Notes: generated from the letters alone by a model not told the origin. Positions 43,701 to 56,060 are shown, counted from the stretch's first letter. The stretch: DNA of 64,000 nucleotides from Ornithodoros turicata (GCF_037126465.1 NC_088201.1:133638052-133702051), one strand, 5' to 3'. Numbers and translations: made by a program.

Positions 43701-44517
43701 TGCTTTCAGCAGAGACGATGTGGCCGAGGAATTCCAAAGAGGTGTAGAGGTGGTGGTGTCACTCTACATGAGTCCTGAGGGCGTTGCGATGAGTGCGCCG
43801 CGGTGAATTCACGTCGTCGCCTAGCGATTCTTCGGAAGAACGGTGCACCAGTTGATGATTCGTTGGAGAAGTCTTTGCCACCTATATATTCCCACTGCCT
43901 ACATCAGTTACTGCTGCAGTCAGACGGTGCACATTCTTAGGCATCGTGTTCAGTTGGTTCGGAGGAGTAACTTCTGGGCGGTGTGGTTCATCCGTTGTCT
44001 TCACTTCCGACTGCCCACGCCGTGCGAATCTGCGACGTTCAGTGCCATCTATTGACTACAGCGACAACCATATCCACGCACTCCTACGGTTTAAAGATTA
44101 AAACCTGCAGTAACAAGACACGGACGAGGGAGGCAATACACAAACGCTGGAACGCGGCACTTAACCATTGACCTAACACCCTCATACGCGTAAGATCATA
44201 CGCGTCGCAGCGCATGCGCATACGCAGTTGTGAAGCGGGTCTATTTCCAGCAAGGAGCACCGACCAGGAAATATTGAAAGTAGCCATGATTGATAAACTA
44301 ATGATTTATTATTAAAGGGACAGCGAAAGACTTTTTCATAAATTTTCAATTTCTCGCTAGAGCTTGTTGCTGCACGCAATCAGTTCCACATAAGGCCCAT
44401 TGTTCGACATAGTTCACAAAAAACTGTATCTACGACCAATAAAAATGTACTGTGATGCCTACTAGTCGAGAACTCAGCACACTCCTCGTTTGTCCCCCCT
44501 TTCTGTCGGTCCTGGCC
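43701..44517. other. No gene recognised
   Basis: Several short open frames on both strands lack domain signals, start context and splice partners. Near 44310 ATTAAAGGGACAGCG resembles a DNA-transposon end. Confidence 0.35.
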
Positions 44518-44764
44518 ACACTCTGAAAACATTACATTGCATTGCACAACGCATTGCACGCTATGCGCCAACCATTGCCACGAATGATATAGTTGTCGCT
44601 TCTGATTCAAAGAAAGATGGGGGCGTACGCCTTTTCGTGTCAATAATTGACACAAAAAGGTGTTCGCCTCCCTCGCTCTTCGAATCAGAAGCGATGACCC
44701 TATCATTTGTGGCAATGGTTGGCGCAGAGCGTGCTATGCGGTGAAGTTCAGTTTTTAGAGTGCA
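44518..44764. mobile_element. Foldback MITE, 247 bp
   Basis: Nearly the whole element is one palindrome: GCGCCAACCATTGCCACGAA near 44567 mirrors TTTGTGGCAATGGTTGGCGC near 44707, with GCTTCTGATTC/GAATCAGAAGC and GGGGCGTACGCC/GGTGTTCGCCTCC inside. Outer ends are ACACTCTGAAAAC and GTTTTTAGAGTGC. It is the same family as 56351-56600. No coding capacity. Confidence 0.8.
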
Positions 44765-44984
44765 CCATCGGCTTGTACTGGGGTTCACGGCTGATGCTCA
44801 TTGTTCTGTATTCCAAAATAACTACGGCAATTTTTGCCCCAAATAGATATTTGTTTGATACGTCGTATTGATCAACAGTCTGACACGTGTATTCACCCTC
44901 ACCTGTATTCACCGTGTATTCAGAGCTCACGGCGTGGCGCTCGTTGGCACACCGTAACCAAACCAAGCTCGAACGTGGTTGACA

Positions 44985-45190
44985 CATGGTCTATTGTGTA
45001 ATATGTTTATTCTTGGCTACATGGGTTACAGGATACACGAGCTACAAGTTACGTGGTACATGGTTCGTGCCGCAAGCCGCAATGGCTGCGTTGTAGTGCC
45101 CTGGACTCTGGAACGCTGAAAGCGGCGGCGCTGGTGTTCATCTCTGGCGTAGCCCGGTTACATTACATCCCCCTTCTTTAATTCGGGAAG
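44985..45190 (-). mobile_element. Possible LTR remnant with polypurine tract
   Basis: On the minus strand TTAAAGAAGGGGGATG looks like a polypurine tract followed by an LTR start (TGTAATGTAACCGGG). No internal region was found, and the other LTR edge is uncertain. Confidence 0.3.
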
Positions 45191-46022
45191 CGCAATACTT
45201 CCTTCCGCATTCTACTCCCTCTTCGTGATGCGTTAATGCTGTCTTGCGACGCCTGGGGTGCTGTCACTCCCAGTGGTTCCCGACACACCTCCTTTGCGTT
45301 CGGTGTGGCAACATAAGAAAGTCGTATGTCCTCGCGGTTCCTCCTTAAAGTGCCACCCAGGAATAAAAAAACAGCGTTTATTTTATTTAGTCCATAAAAA
45401 GAAGGCGCCTCAAGGATTCTGTACGCGATATTTCAATCCTGTTTACGAACGCTGTGCACTTCTGTCAAGTTTTGAAGATCTGCTGAGCCTCCACAAGTTT
45501 CGATGACGTGAGGAGCAGGTGATGTAATCATAAGCCCACAAATTGCAGTAATGTCATGTTCTGTAGAGGGCACTCGTCTCCTAGCAACGACGCCGGCGTC
45601 TGGGAAGGCTACATGGTGGAGAAGTCACGTACCTGACGCTGATCGAAAGAGGGGGAAATAGGAGAGGTGTCTTCTCCCTCCTTGTGTTTTATCGCAAGTC
45701 GAAGCGGTCTGTTGAGTATGTCACGTGGGCCTCCGCTAACGAAGTGCAAAAAGTGAGCCGCCCGGAAGACGCGAAGGGCGACAACATTGCCAGATGAGAG
45801 CTTGCCGCTCCGTTGGAGCCTAACATGACGTCATAGTTCTCAAAAGTAAAAATTAATTTACTCTAGCTTTCGCATTACGTAGAGCCAGAATATTTTGCAG
45901 GAATATAAAGTGAGACAATAAGATTTCGGTAACGTAACTTTAGTAGGATTTCGAAGACACGAGAATTAGTCCGGAGTGGCACTCTAATGTGGACCCATCG
46001 ACGCTGCGTAGTACGTAGGATC
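45191..46022. other. No gene recognised
   Basis: No exon, repeat structure or ORF with recognisable domains was seen. Confidence 0.35.
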
Positions 46023-47010
46023 CAGGGTTGTAAAGTAACTAGATACAAATAATTGAATATTTGTAACTAAATACTTTTTGTGGTAATTGTACTCTTTTTC
46101 GATTTCATTTTATTTTATGTAACTGTATCTGTAACTAAGTTACAAATTTCAGTAACTTGTATTTGAAATCAATTACTTTTAGCAATTACTTTTGCCCAGA
46201 CTCTGCACTCTGCATTTCTTGGTAGAGAATCTGGCATCTAGCAACAGTGAGCGGAATCCGCCTGAGCCAACTTCCAATCCGCTACGAATCCACGTACGAA
46301 GCCAAACGCGGCTACCACATTTTCTTAGAAGCACATGGCGAAGCAAGTAGCAGCATGTAGGCGTCTGTGGCGCTGCCTCTTTTTCTTGTGTTCGCTGCGG
46401 CGACGCGTGGCTTTTGGTCTCTGGAGATGACGGAGAATAAGGACACTGAAACGTCAGAATGCTGTGATGTCACGGGGACGACTAGTGAAACCCCAATGGA
46501 TTCCCTTGGCCCATGTACGAGTCTTACTTCTCGTTTCGTGGAAGGAAAGCAAACGGGAACGCAGATGTTCAATGCCGACTTTGTAAGCCAAGAGTGAAGA
46601 TTCTAAGTGTGGCGTTGGGGACAACTTCCAACCTGAGGAAGCACATGATGGTGAGTTTGAGTTGAATTGTTTTATCACCAGAGTTCAGCATAATGACGAG
46701 CAATGAGAATGAGCGGGTTGCAGTTTATAGGCTTGGAGTTACTAAGACATGGCCCCTGTATGTGGACGCTGTCGTGTAATGAACGTCTGTTTTTGTATTT
46801 ATGCCTGAGAATTGTGCACAATTTCACCTGTCGCAACTGCGGGATGTAGACAGCGCAAAAGCTTCGAAGACCAAATCCAAGAGGAATGCAGAAGGCAGTA
46901 AGAACAGCAGCGGCGCAAAGAAGACCAGAGTTTCAGCTCAGCCATGCACTAGAGATGTTCAGTGCCAGAGGTGGAGTTCTGTTATGTTATTTTGGTTTTG
47001 TCAGTGATTT
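46023..47010 (+). mobile_element. hAT transposon remnant with BED zinc-finger exon
   Basis: CAGGGTTGTAAAGTAACTAG at 46023 is a typical hAT terminal sequence, followed by AT-rich subterminal repeats of AACTAGATAC/GTAACT type. At about 46560-46652 a plus-strand frame holds the BED finger pattern VQCRLCKPRV ... TTSNLRKHMM, ending at a good donor (ATGGTGAGTT). A later frame with SKRNAEGSKNSSGAKKTR (46801-47007) resembles the linker after the finger. The transposase core and the other end are missing. Confidence 0.65.
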
Positions 47011-48719
47011 TGATTGATTTTAAAAGAAAAAAGAAAACACTGATCACTGATTTTCCTTTCCCACACTTCAGCCAATCAACTTTTTCCGACGTCCGGAAGG
47101 TAAAATATGACATCTGACAGCCTACTGCACGAAAGTCTTGTTTTTAATGTACATAGTAAACAGTTGATGCTCTTAACCGTCTTTGTTATTTTTGATGGTG
47201 CTTTAATTTAGAAACTGCAACATCGGTTGTAATTGTCTGTTCTTGTGTTGTTGTAAACTGCCCCGTGACCCATCCATCTGCGACTATACCCACAAGCATG
47301 GGTAAATAGTATTGTAAATACACTAAAATATAATTCACTCAATGTTCTCACCTTCTTCACCGCCTCGTGTGTCAGCAATCTTCTGTATTCCTAGCCGCTA
47401 CAGGGATTTGGAAATATACAGGCCTTCGATTCTGAATGTATTTAAATCTACACGAAAATTTCTGGTCCAACGAAGTCGCGTTTGATCCGTGTTCTGTCCG
47501 CCTCACTGCTCCCCATTACAAAAGGTCAGCGAGATTAATTAAAAGGGGTCCGCGAGATTGGCCAGCAGAGCTACGTGCTCTATGCCCAATATGTGGCGAG
47601 CTCCTTTTTTTTCTGTTTCCTCCTGCATGCAAAGCCCGTGAAGTATACCATGAAAAAAATAGCCGGAGCTCTTTGGCTGCACATATAGCATATGTCTGTA
47701 ACTCAAACATCGCCATGCCAGTACTGGACAGCTGTTTCGGCCTTCTTGGGCCTCATCAGCATTGCCAAGATAGCACTCGCAGACGCCAAATTATCTATAT
47801 CTTCCATTTCCTTTCGTAATAACTCTGAATATAACCGTGATATCGAAGATGTTATCATTTAACTACGTTGTTGTATATCCATGCTTAATAGCTATGAGTC
47901 CGCGGCCCATACCTCTTTCCCATGCTGCAGCCTGCGAAGTAGCGTTTATTCAAATCGTTCATTTTCAAGCGACCAAAGAACATACAGGAGACAAGATGAC
48001 AAACAAGTCGTCTGTTGTTGTTTCGTGTTTGTTCTTTGGTCGCTTGTGGATCTACACCAACCAGCCCAATCTATATACTTCAGACATTTTGTCAAATCGT
48101 CGCCCAAGTGGAACTCACTGGCTCCAAATTGTCAATTTCCTCTATTTTAGCTCGTAGTAACTCTTGATACCAACTTGATATTGACGGTATCATCATGTAA
48201 TTACGTTGTATGTATATCGTCTGCCCAGCGTAGCTGTTGGTCTTGCTGCACCCTAAGAACTCGCATTTAGTCAGTTTGTCGTCCAGAAGGCTATCACAGG
48301 CGCCAATCTGGCAATTTCACCAGCACAATCTGGAAGTTCATATCTGGAAGTTCATATCTGGAAAGTTTCATGCTCGTTCTCATAGTTATACATCACGTCT
48401 TATTCTTTATCTTGCGCGAAAGCTTCCGAGCGTGTTATCCGGTCCGGGCGCAAGAATTGTTCACCTCAGATATGTCCTCCTCTCCCTGCCCAAATCTGTT
48501 CCTCCTCACGTACTCACACACCACCTTCTAAACTTAGCTTCCTTGCGTAGTCCTCTGCTATCAGTTCAAGCCGGGTTTCAGAGAGGGTGTCCCGGAATGC
48601 GGCACTTGTGTAGAAAACTAACACGTTACTCCGGTCGTTATTCATGCAAATTATACCCTATTTTTTGTACTTCATAAAAGAAAGAAAAAAACTCAGCAGC
48701 GGAACAGCTGAAATAACAC
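47011..48719. other. No gene recognised; mixed repeats
   Basis: Contains AT-rich stretches and a partly repeated phrase (TCATATCTGGAAGT twice near 48337-48358). The segment near 47725-47770 (CAGCTGTTTCGGCCTTCTTGG) looks like dispersed-repeat sequence. Short open frames are without domain signals. Confidence 0.3.
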
Positions 48720-48860
48720 GAAAAACTATAACAACTTTATTGCGAGATGAAGACTGGGGAGTTTCATCGCCAGGGGCGATTCTCTACCCCATTGCTAGTG
48801 ATGATGCGGGGAATGAAATAATCAGCCCCTTCACAATAAGGATCCAAGTCCTATGGTATT
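48720..48860 (-). mobile_element. 3' tail of a non-LTR retrotransposon, minus strand
   Basis: The reverse complement matches the 3' untranslated end at about 62150-62245: GTAGAGAATCGCC, GATGAAACTCCCCA, then AATAAAGTTGT. Only the last about 140 bp are present, a heavily 5'-truncated copy. Confidence 0.7.
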
Positions 48861-49139
48861 CCCAAATAATTACTCTTCTACCGATTTTCAATGTTGGCGT
48901 AATTGGAATTGCACAGTGATAAGACAGTGGTTACAGAAAATATTCTGCATAGTCGCCCCAAATTATTAATCAAGCTGGATCTCCAGCAGTGGTAAATGTA
49001 ATTGCACTGCTCCTTCAGACCAACAAATAACCCATGCTTCCGAGCATTGCTTCGAACGTTCTCGTATCTGTGCTTTTTGGGGGACAGCACATAGAAAAGA
49101 GGCGAAGTCTACAAACGTTAGCAATCAGGGTGTGTTTAC

Positions 49140-49324
49140 CTGTGGCTGGTCAACGCACCATTGAAAATGCGTATCGCACGGCGGAAAGTCGCCGTTTTCG
49201 TGGACGTCGTACGTAACGGGCTTACAGCGAGAAGAACCGGTGTTGTAGCATACGTAGTCCTCCTTGCCACTGAGCGCCTCCCTGGTGACGAAAACAGTGT
49301 AATCATGGGTGAAAAGCCACGTTT
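49140..49324 (-). CDS. Internal exon, Cys-containing secreted-type host protein
   Basis: Acceptor GCATGCTAG precedes 49324 and donor GTAAAC follows 49140; 185 nt, entering in phase 1 and leaving in phase 0. It encodes ETWLFTHDYTVFVTRE, KEDYVCYNTGSSRCKPV and FPPCDTHFQWCVDQPQ, a Cys-rich beta-type sequence reminiscent of tick lipocalin strands (weak). The phase-0 end fits the exon at 37309-37196, so the three exons could be one minus-strand gene with an 11.8-kb intron. Upstream exons, including any signal peptide, were not found in the window. Confidence 0.5.
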
Positions 49325-49379
49325 CTAGCATGCAACGATAACAAAAACTAATAACCTTGAGTTAAGTTTGTTCGGGGGC

Positions 49380-49707
49380 GGTGACTGTTGTCCGTCCCGA
49401 TGACGTAGATACTATCGACACATTACAAAAGAGTACGACTAACAACCAGTTACATTTATTTCCAAAAGCCCCGGAGCAGCCCTACATCAGTGACGTCCAA
49501 AGAGTATCTGCCCGCGTTCCCCTTTCCAGGCCGGGGTTCGTCCCTTGAAGTCCCTAAAATCGGGGTCCGTCTCTGTTTCTCGGAACGCGCTTAACGAGCG
49601 TCCCTTGGCTCTGTATCACCATGACAAGCAGGGCCCAAGTTACTCAAGCTAGGTCAGTGCCCATCGCCATGAACTGTGGAGAGACAGTGGAGAGACACTT
49701 AACACCT
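49380..49707 (-). repeat. Possible 3' LTR of the decayed minus-strand Gypsy element
   Basis: On the minus strand TTAGGTGGGGAGG is a purine tract followed by TGTTAAGTGTCTC, as at the start of a 3' LTR. The element body (50442-51037 and 55647-56060) has the same orientation. The inner LTR boundary is not clear, and no 5' LTR was seen beyond 56060. Confidence 0.35.
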
Positions 49708-50441
49708 CCCCACCTAAGAATGTTTTACGACACTTGTTGTCTGTAAAACATTTCCGAAAGAAACGAAAAACATCACTGCACGCACACATTGCAACGAAAC
49801 CTGGATGAGACTCTGTCCTACACACCACGAAACAACCATGCATGATAGCTACACCATTACTCGAGCTCTGCGCTCATTGGCAACAAAGTGGAGGGCGGTC
49901 GCTCCGAAATGTGCGCTGTGATGCCATCTGGTCTGAAAAACATATTACTTCGTAATCCTCAAATGCCTCTACAAAACGAACTTGCAACAAATTATACTAC
50001 GCAGCATTTTACTATTCCAATTTCAAGTTTGCTAGAATGCACATCAAAGATAATCAAATGTGAAAGAATATACGCGTATTACACGTTGTACTCTCAGGCA
50101 ACATGAAATTCACTATGAATAAGATGAATAATGACAGATGTTCCTGAGCAATGTCACTAAGACAGCAAACTAAGATACAGCAAAATAATAGCAAAACAAC
50201 GTAGAAGCGCTCTGCTTCTTACACAGACTCTCATTCCACATACTTAAGTTACATAGTGGTGCTCAGTCGTGATAAGGCATCCGCATATACATTTTGTGTC
50301 CCTTTTATATGATCAAATGCAAGGTTGTACTTTTTACAGTGCCAGTGCCCACCTAGTTAATCGAGCGCTAGAAGAGGGAGCAGATGAGAGATAAACAAGC
50401 GGATTGTGGTCCGTGATCATCCGGACTTGCGCACCAAACAG

Positions 50442-51041
50442 TCAGGTCTCCACTTCATTTCTGATGGTATCAACTTTTTGCTGAGAAAAGCTAATACGTC
50501 GATCATTGCCGTCGACCTCTTGAGATAGACACGCTCCGATAGCGTATTCCGACGCATCAGGTTTGAGCTGAAATTCCTTGGCAGTGTCAAGAGCTTGCAG
50601 ATATGGGATCGCAGCTAGCGTTATTTTTACTAACTCAAATGCGTATTGTGCTTCCTGACTCCAAGGTATAGCATTTGGCACTCTACGGCTCGTGAGCTTC
50701 GTCAGAGGCAGCACTATTTCGGAGTAATTTGGGACATACTCACGATAGTAATTAAACAACCCGAACATACCTCGTAGTTCTTTCTTATTTTTCAGTGGAG
50801 CTAGGTCTTCGATGGCTTTCGCTCGATCTCGGTCAGGGGCATGAACGCCGGAGCCTACAATACGGCCCAAGTACTTTATTTTTTCTTGACCAAATTTACA
50901 TTTTCTTTCATTAACTACGAGCCCGACATCTGGAATTATTCGCAGAACATACCGTAGATGCTCCAGATGTTCCTACCAAGTCTCTGAATATATGGCAACA
51001 TCGTCTATGTATGCGCAGGTGTACCCACATTGACCCTTTAA
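50442..51041 (-). pseudogene. Gypsy RT/RNase H, distal half of a split pol
   Basis: Minus strand. The catalytic CAYIDDVAIYSETW near 51020-50980 is followed by an internal stop, then LGRIVGSGVHAPD, KNKKELRGMFGLFNYYREYV and RNase H-type LKPDASEYAIGACLSQEV. It continues the RT found at 55643-56060 after removal of the DNA transposon between them: TTAAAGGG is shared at the junction. Stops and frameshifts show it is dead. Confidence 0.85.
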
Positions 51042-51287
51042 AGGGACTGTCGCATTCGGAACTGTGCTTACGAATCCAATACCAATGTGTTCGGTACACT
51101 ACCACGAACTATTTGCCAAATTTCCTCCTTCCAAAACTGCCGGGGTGATGAGGAATCGAATTTAAAAGATCCGGTTTCGTTTTGATCCTCGAAAGCGCCA
51201 GCGCCAACAACATCGCGTGACGCAAGGTCGAATCTGGCTAATCCGCTGTGAAGGACGCTGTCGTCTGCCGCCAAGTCTGGGGCATCT

Positions 51288-51740
51288 TTGTTTTTTCCTG
51301 CATGTCGCCCGTATTCACATGTGACACTTCCTAGTGACGCGGATACTCTTTGTGAATCGGGAGAATCTCTACGCTTGCATCCTTCGCGTGAGATATGTCG
51401 TTTGGAAACCGACGCAGCGTTCCTGACTCCAGGACAACTTCCTTCGAAAACCTCGATGGTTGATTTCGCTCGCCTAGGGTACAGCTACAGCCAGACCCCA
51501 GACGAAGCGAAAGTTGGAAGCAGCTACATCACTAGCGGGTATTCAGATGGAGCAAGGAGTGTTCATGCTGTTCGTGTATGCTCCTCGCATTTCACCGATA
51601 ATGTGTACCTGGATGAGAACATCATGGAAGTGCAACTTGGATTGACACAAAAAAAGGAACGAATTGAAGCTTGACGCCATTCCGACAGTGTTCCACGAAC
51701 AAAGCGAGCCAGCAACATCGACAGTAAGTCACAATCTCTA
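51288..51740 (+). pseudogene. THAP-like zinc-finger remnant
   Basis: The frame 51288-51674 includes VRVCSSHFTDNVYLDEN, the C-x2-HF part of a THAP domain. After an A-run (about 51650) the expected continuation (ELKLDAIPTVF, the domain's L-x-A-x-P end) is in another frame, so a frameshift lies in the A-run. The N-terminal Cys pair of the domain is not clear. THAP fingers bind transposon ends in Kolobok and P-type transposases. Confidence 0.6.
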
Positions 51741-52975
51741 CGTAGTTTCCCGTTTCCCAATCGGATCTGTCACTCTTGCGCGTGAGTAACTTAGCAGCAA
51801 AAGACGAAATCGGTACAACGTAAGGTATCCCCTAACCTATCATTAATAACTAGATAAATAAAATACAATAAACAAGTAAACGAACATGATGTGATTCATA
51901 TGAACGTGATTGGCTTTTCTATTGTTGTCGGACGCGTTATCATGAAACTCTCCCTGTTACTGCGTGTGACTTTTGTTGAATGTGGTAGTCATGATTGGCT
52001 TTCATGTGTATTACAGCTGCAGGCAACTCGACAGGGTCAAGCGCAAGTCGTACGTATATTACTATAATGTGTTTACAATTTTTGGACACAGAACAATTCG
52101 CAAACTATGAACCCCGATCACTAAAAGGAAGAACTGACGCTGTTTGTGTGCTGGCGTTAGAAACAGGAACTATATACAAGCAGTACCTCTGTCCGCAACA
52201 TAAGCGCCATAAACCACTTCCCAGTTTCCTTTTATCTCGCTGTTTGTAAACTGTTTGTGTGCTGTAGGGCGGCGGTTTTTGAGGTTGTCGTAGCCAACTT
52301 GAGGTGCACTTTTGACGTTCTGTGTTATACAAGGACCAGGTGCTGCTGATCCAAGTCCCATCCATCCATGAAACGGCATCAAACAATGTACGTATGTGCA
52401 CGGCAATTTTGCTGAGAGACCTGGATTTTACACTAATGTTTTTACGACGCCTCTGACAAATTAGGATCTTCCAGAACAGTGCTTTCTGCATCCAAGTTGA
52501 AGAAGTAAAGAGAATGACTTCATGGCTTCTACTAACATCTCACAGCTACATGCCAAGACAAAATAACTTGAAAGAAGGAAATGAAAAACAAAGAAAAAAA
52601 AAAGGTCATTTTCAGGTCCACCCAAATCTTTGTGCAGAGGCTGACAATAACGTTATTGTGAGATGATGAATGATGCTGATGCAGCGTTGAGATTAAGCCC
52701 TTGTTTCCTTTTGTGCAATGGTATACATTACTGCTGGTTAAATGTAAAACGATGCACCTACCTCCAGACATTAAAGGGGCTACCAGAGATGTAGTGTCAA
52801 TTCAACGGAAAAGCTGCATGTTCTACGAGGCACTGTCATATAAGCATTGGCCAAATTTGCTGTCCTGTGAGCTTTGATAGGATATGCCGTAGATAGTAAG
52901 AGGTCTCTTACTGTAAAAGGGAGGTGCATTATTCGAGTAGTGGGGTCCGAGGCATGAGGGTCATTTCAGGATGTA

Positions 52976-53651
52976 CAGGTCCCGACAAAAGATTACGGAA
53001 CACGCGAGCGGTGTATTTCCTTCTCGGTACGACACCCTAGCGGCAAGCGGAAGCTGGCGAAATCAGGCCAGTTCATTGCCTCAGAGGGGTGGACGACTGC
53101 GCTCTTAGCGACACACTGCGGTCGTTTCGGTATGATTACTGTTGTATGTGCCCGCAAAGTAAGTTGGATTTTACTGTTGTGCTCGCCAACAACACGTGAT
53201 TCGACGGTTGTTGAGACAGGGATATCGCCGCTATCATCGTGATAACAAGGATGAATCATGGTGGCAACACTTTACAGTGTATTGCTTTTATTGGAAAGCC
53301 GTGATATGTAGACAAGAGAAAGAAAGATATCTTGTAAACAGTTGCTTTATTATGGACGGCGCGTGACGAGCTGATAAACAATTGACACTGACATTGATAA
53401 TTGATTGATTGATAAACTACTGACGTTGAGTCACGAGTTGTTGACGAGCGCAACAGTTAAATACAACTCACTTCGCGGGCAACAACAGTAATCATACCGA
53501 AACTACCGCTGTGTGTCGCTAAGAGCGCAGTCGTCCACCCCTCTGAGGCAGTGAACTGGCCTGATTTCGCCAGCTTCCGCTTGCCGCTAGGGTGTCGTAC
53601 CGAGGAGAAAATACACCGGTCGCGTGTTCCGTAAACTTTTGTCGGGACCTG
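52976..53651. mobile_element. Foldback element with about 190-bp inverted arms, TA-flanked
   Basis: CAGGTCCCGACAAAAGATTA at 52976 is mirrored by TTTTGTCGGGACCTG ending 53651; arms extend to about 53165 and from 53462 through GCGGCAAGCGGAAGCTGGCG and AGAGCGCAGTCGTCCACCCC. TA flanks both ends (52974-52975, 53652-53653). This suggests a non-autonomous Tc1/mariner-type element of 676 bp. The centre (53166-53461) has no transposase frame. Confidence 0.8.
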
Positions 53652-55642
53652 TACTAACCCTTCCAAAAATTTTATACTCGGTTGTGCCCAGAGATCGATA
53701 CAGATCACCCCCCAACACCCCGAGTTTTTTCCCTGTGTACCACTGTTATAAATGAAACCGTCCAGAAATGTAAGGAACACAGAATTCTAGATTTTCATTG
53801 CAATTGAAGTACTTACGATACTGTTTTTTTTTTTTGTGTGTGTGTGTTTTTGTGAGTCCCCGCTTCAGATCCCAAGGGATATTGCCAGTGTAGTGCACGC
53901 TGATAACTGCCTGTGCATAGCAAATAATAAATATCTGTGCATGAAGAGTTGGATGTGGACTTGTGCAATGGCTCCTGAATGGACAACACTCAGTCAACAC
54001 AAAGATTTATTCACATTTGCGTAACTTACTGCCTGTGATTATAATTATTATTATAATACATAGACAAGAGGTAATGCTCTGCCAAGAATCTCTGAAGTTA
54101 CAGTCTTGAAAGCTGTTTTCAGAACAGTGGTGCTAAAAAAAATTGAATCAATGGCAGGTATCAAAATTTGTTTTGCTGTATCAAGGCAGAACAATCTTCC
54201 GTGGGATTGACAAATTGTGGACATTCCCAGACAGATGTATCACTTTCTTTGATAATGAGGTGTAACTGTACCATTGGTGAGTTATGAAACGTTACCTGAA
54301 ATTATTTGACGTGTTATATCCCTCACATGCTATAATACTGCCAACGATAAGAAGCATTACACTACCATTAAAAGTATAACTGTCACTTATGGCCACGTAG
54401 TTTATTGCTCCTGCCTATTTCTTTGCACTTCTCGGTATTATTGTGGTAACACAAAAAATGTTTCACACTTCTCAATTGGAAACTACGCAAGTCTATTATG
54501 GTGTAGGTGTGAACAGGAAATGAGGCACCCTAAAGATGATAGTCCTGATACGACCGGGATGGAAAAACCTCGGCGAATCATGCGGACGACACACCCAGGT
54601 ATCTGTCGTCTGTTTCTCGGTCCAAGGAATCTCCAAACTCAGCTTGTAAACACACAGTAGGGAGTGAACCTGACGTAGCTGTAAAAAAAGAGGACACTTT
54701 CCTAAACACGTAGCACAGTAATTTCCTGACAACCATTCTAATTCTAAGCCGGCCCTTGAGTTGCACAGTTGGTTAGAGCCTTCGTAACTTTCATGGGGCA
54801 TTCGCAGTGTGTGCAAACAACGACGACAACTACGAAAATACGGATTGCTCAACGTGCCTATCTATCGTGGGTATACAGAAGGCGAAGACTGTGATCGTCG
54901 CTGCAATACTGCGGTGGATACACTACCAGAAGTTCTGGCCGAAGACAGACAGCTAGGAACAAAGTGTGATGCGTGCTTACACTGTACTTCGCCGTCATTG
55001 CACAACTCTGCCACTTCACCAGCACTGCAGCATATGGGTACTCATCCGGTTCCTGGGGAGCACAGACACCGCACAAACACTTGGATTGCTTCCTGCGTCG
55101 TAGTGAATGTCACGAGATTAAGTATTGAGCACTCCGATCATGAACGTACCTAAAGCAGTGGTCCTGAGGCTCGTTCTGTTGCGCTAACGCAGCTGCGGCA
55201 CGTACATCACCAGTGACTTGCAGAAGAAGCGGATCCGTCGAATCTGTGCCGTCATTAAACACGTATATTCGTCACGGGATCTATTACTAAAGGCATTTGA
55301 ACAGCACGATTCGCCACTTCCGCATTCCGAGTCCGCCATCTCCGTATGTGCCTTCGCCTTCGTCTCCCTGACCTTGCTCATGCAAGCTGCAAGCCGCGGG
55401 GACTCCTCTGGCTCGCCGAGTTCTTATTGGTCGGATTCCATGTGACGTTGCTAAAGATTCTCAGCAGGGAGTTCCGCTTGACGCCCGCATCCGTCGTCTG
55501 CTGTAGCGCCGCTTACACACGAATTATGCAAAAAGTATTCCGTTGATCGGGATGGGACTTTCGGAGTCATGGTCAGTGAAGGACGGGGAATCTCATTTCA
55601 CTGTGGTTTCGGAATCGATCTGTGGTCGATGCGACTGTCCCT

Positions 55643-56060
55643 TTAAGACTTCATTAATGAGACACAGAAATGTTGCTGCTGAATTTCTCAGGCCGTACGG
55701 CATTACTTTTCATGCATATAATCCGTGAGGAGTAGAGAAGGCAGTTAGTTTTTGAGAGTCCGGATGGAGGGGAACCTGCCAATACCCTCTCGTCATATCA
55801 GGTACCGAGATATATTTGGCCTTTGCTACGTCATACAGCAACTCATTAACGTTCGGCATAGGAAAGTTGTCTGGCTCAGTGATTTGATTCAACTGTCGAC
55901 ACTCAACGCACATTCTCATTCAATCGTCCTTCTTTGCTACACACACGATAGGGTGTGCGTAAGGGCTATCTACTGGGTAGATAAAATCCAATTCAAGGAG
56001 CTGCTCAATTTGTCGCTCTACTTACAGCTAGGAGCGTGTCACGGGGTGCGCGGGGTGTAT
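55643..56060 (-). pseudogene. Gypsy RT, proximal half of a split pol
   Basis: Minus strand. ELDFIYPVDSPYAHPIV, then VAKKDD, an in-frame stop, MRMCVECRQLNQI, VPDMTRGYWQVPLHPDSQ and MPYGLRNSAATF. The sequence breaks at the TTAA of the inserted DNA transposon and resumes at 51041. Confidence 0.85.

Larger units (their letters stand above)
51042..55642. mobile_element. TTAA-inserting DNA transposon, Kolobok-like, 4.6 kb, decayed
   Basis: Inserted in a Gypsy RT with TTAA on both sides (51038-51041 and 55643-55646). Ends are AGGGACTGTCGCATTC (left) and, inverted, AGGGACAGTCGCATCG (right). TTAA duplications, AGGG termini and a THAP-like finger remnant fit the Kolobok superfamily; piggyBac also uses TTAA, but its ends differ. 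The interior has only short broken frames and a nested foldback element (52976-53651). Several segments (54490-55380) hold Cys-containing open frames that I could not assign. Confidence 0.7.

Noticed and set aside
54496..55381. Possible transposase frames in the Kolobok-like element
   Set aside because: Cys-containing short ORFs on both strands, but no recognisable motif or frame continuity; left unassigned.
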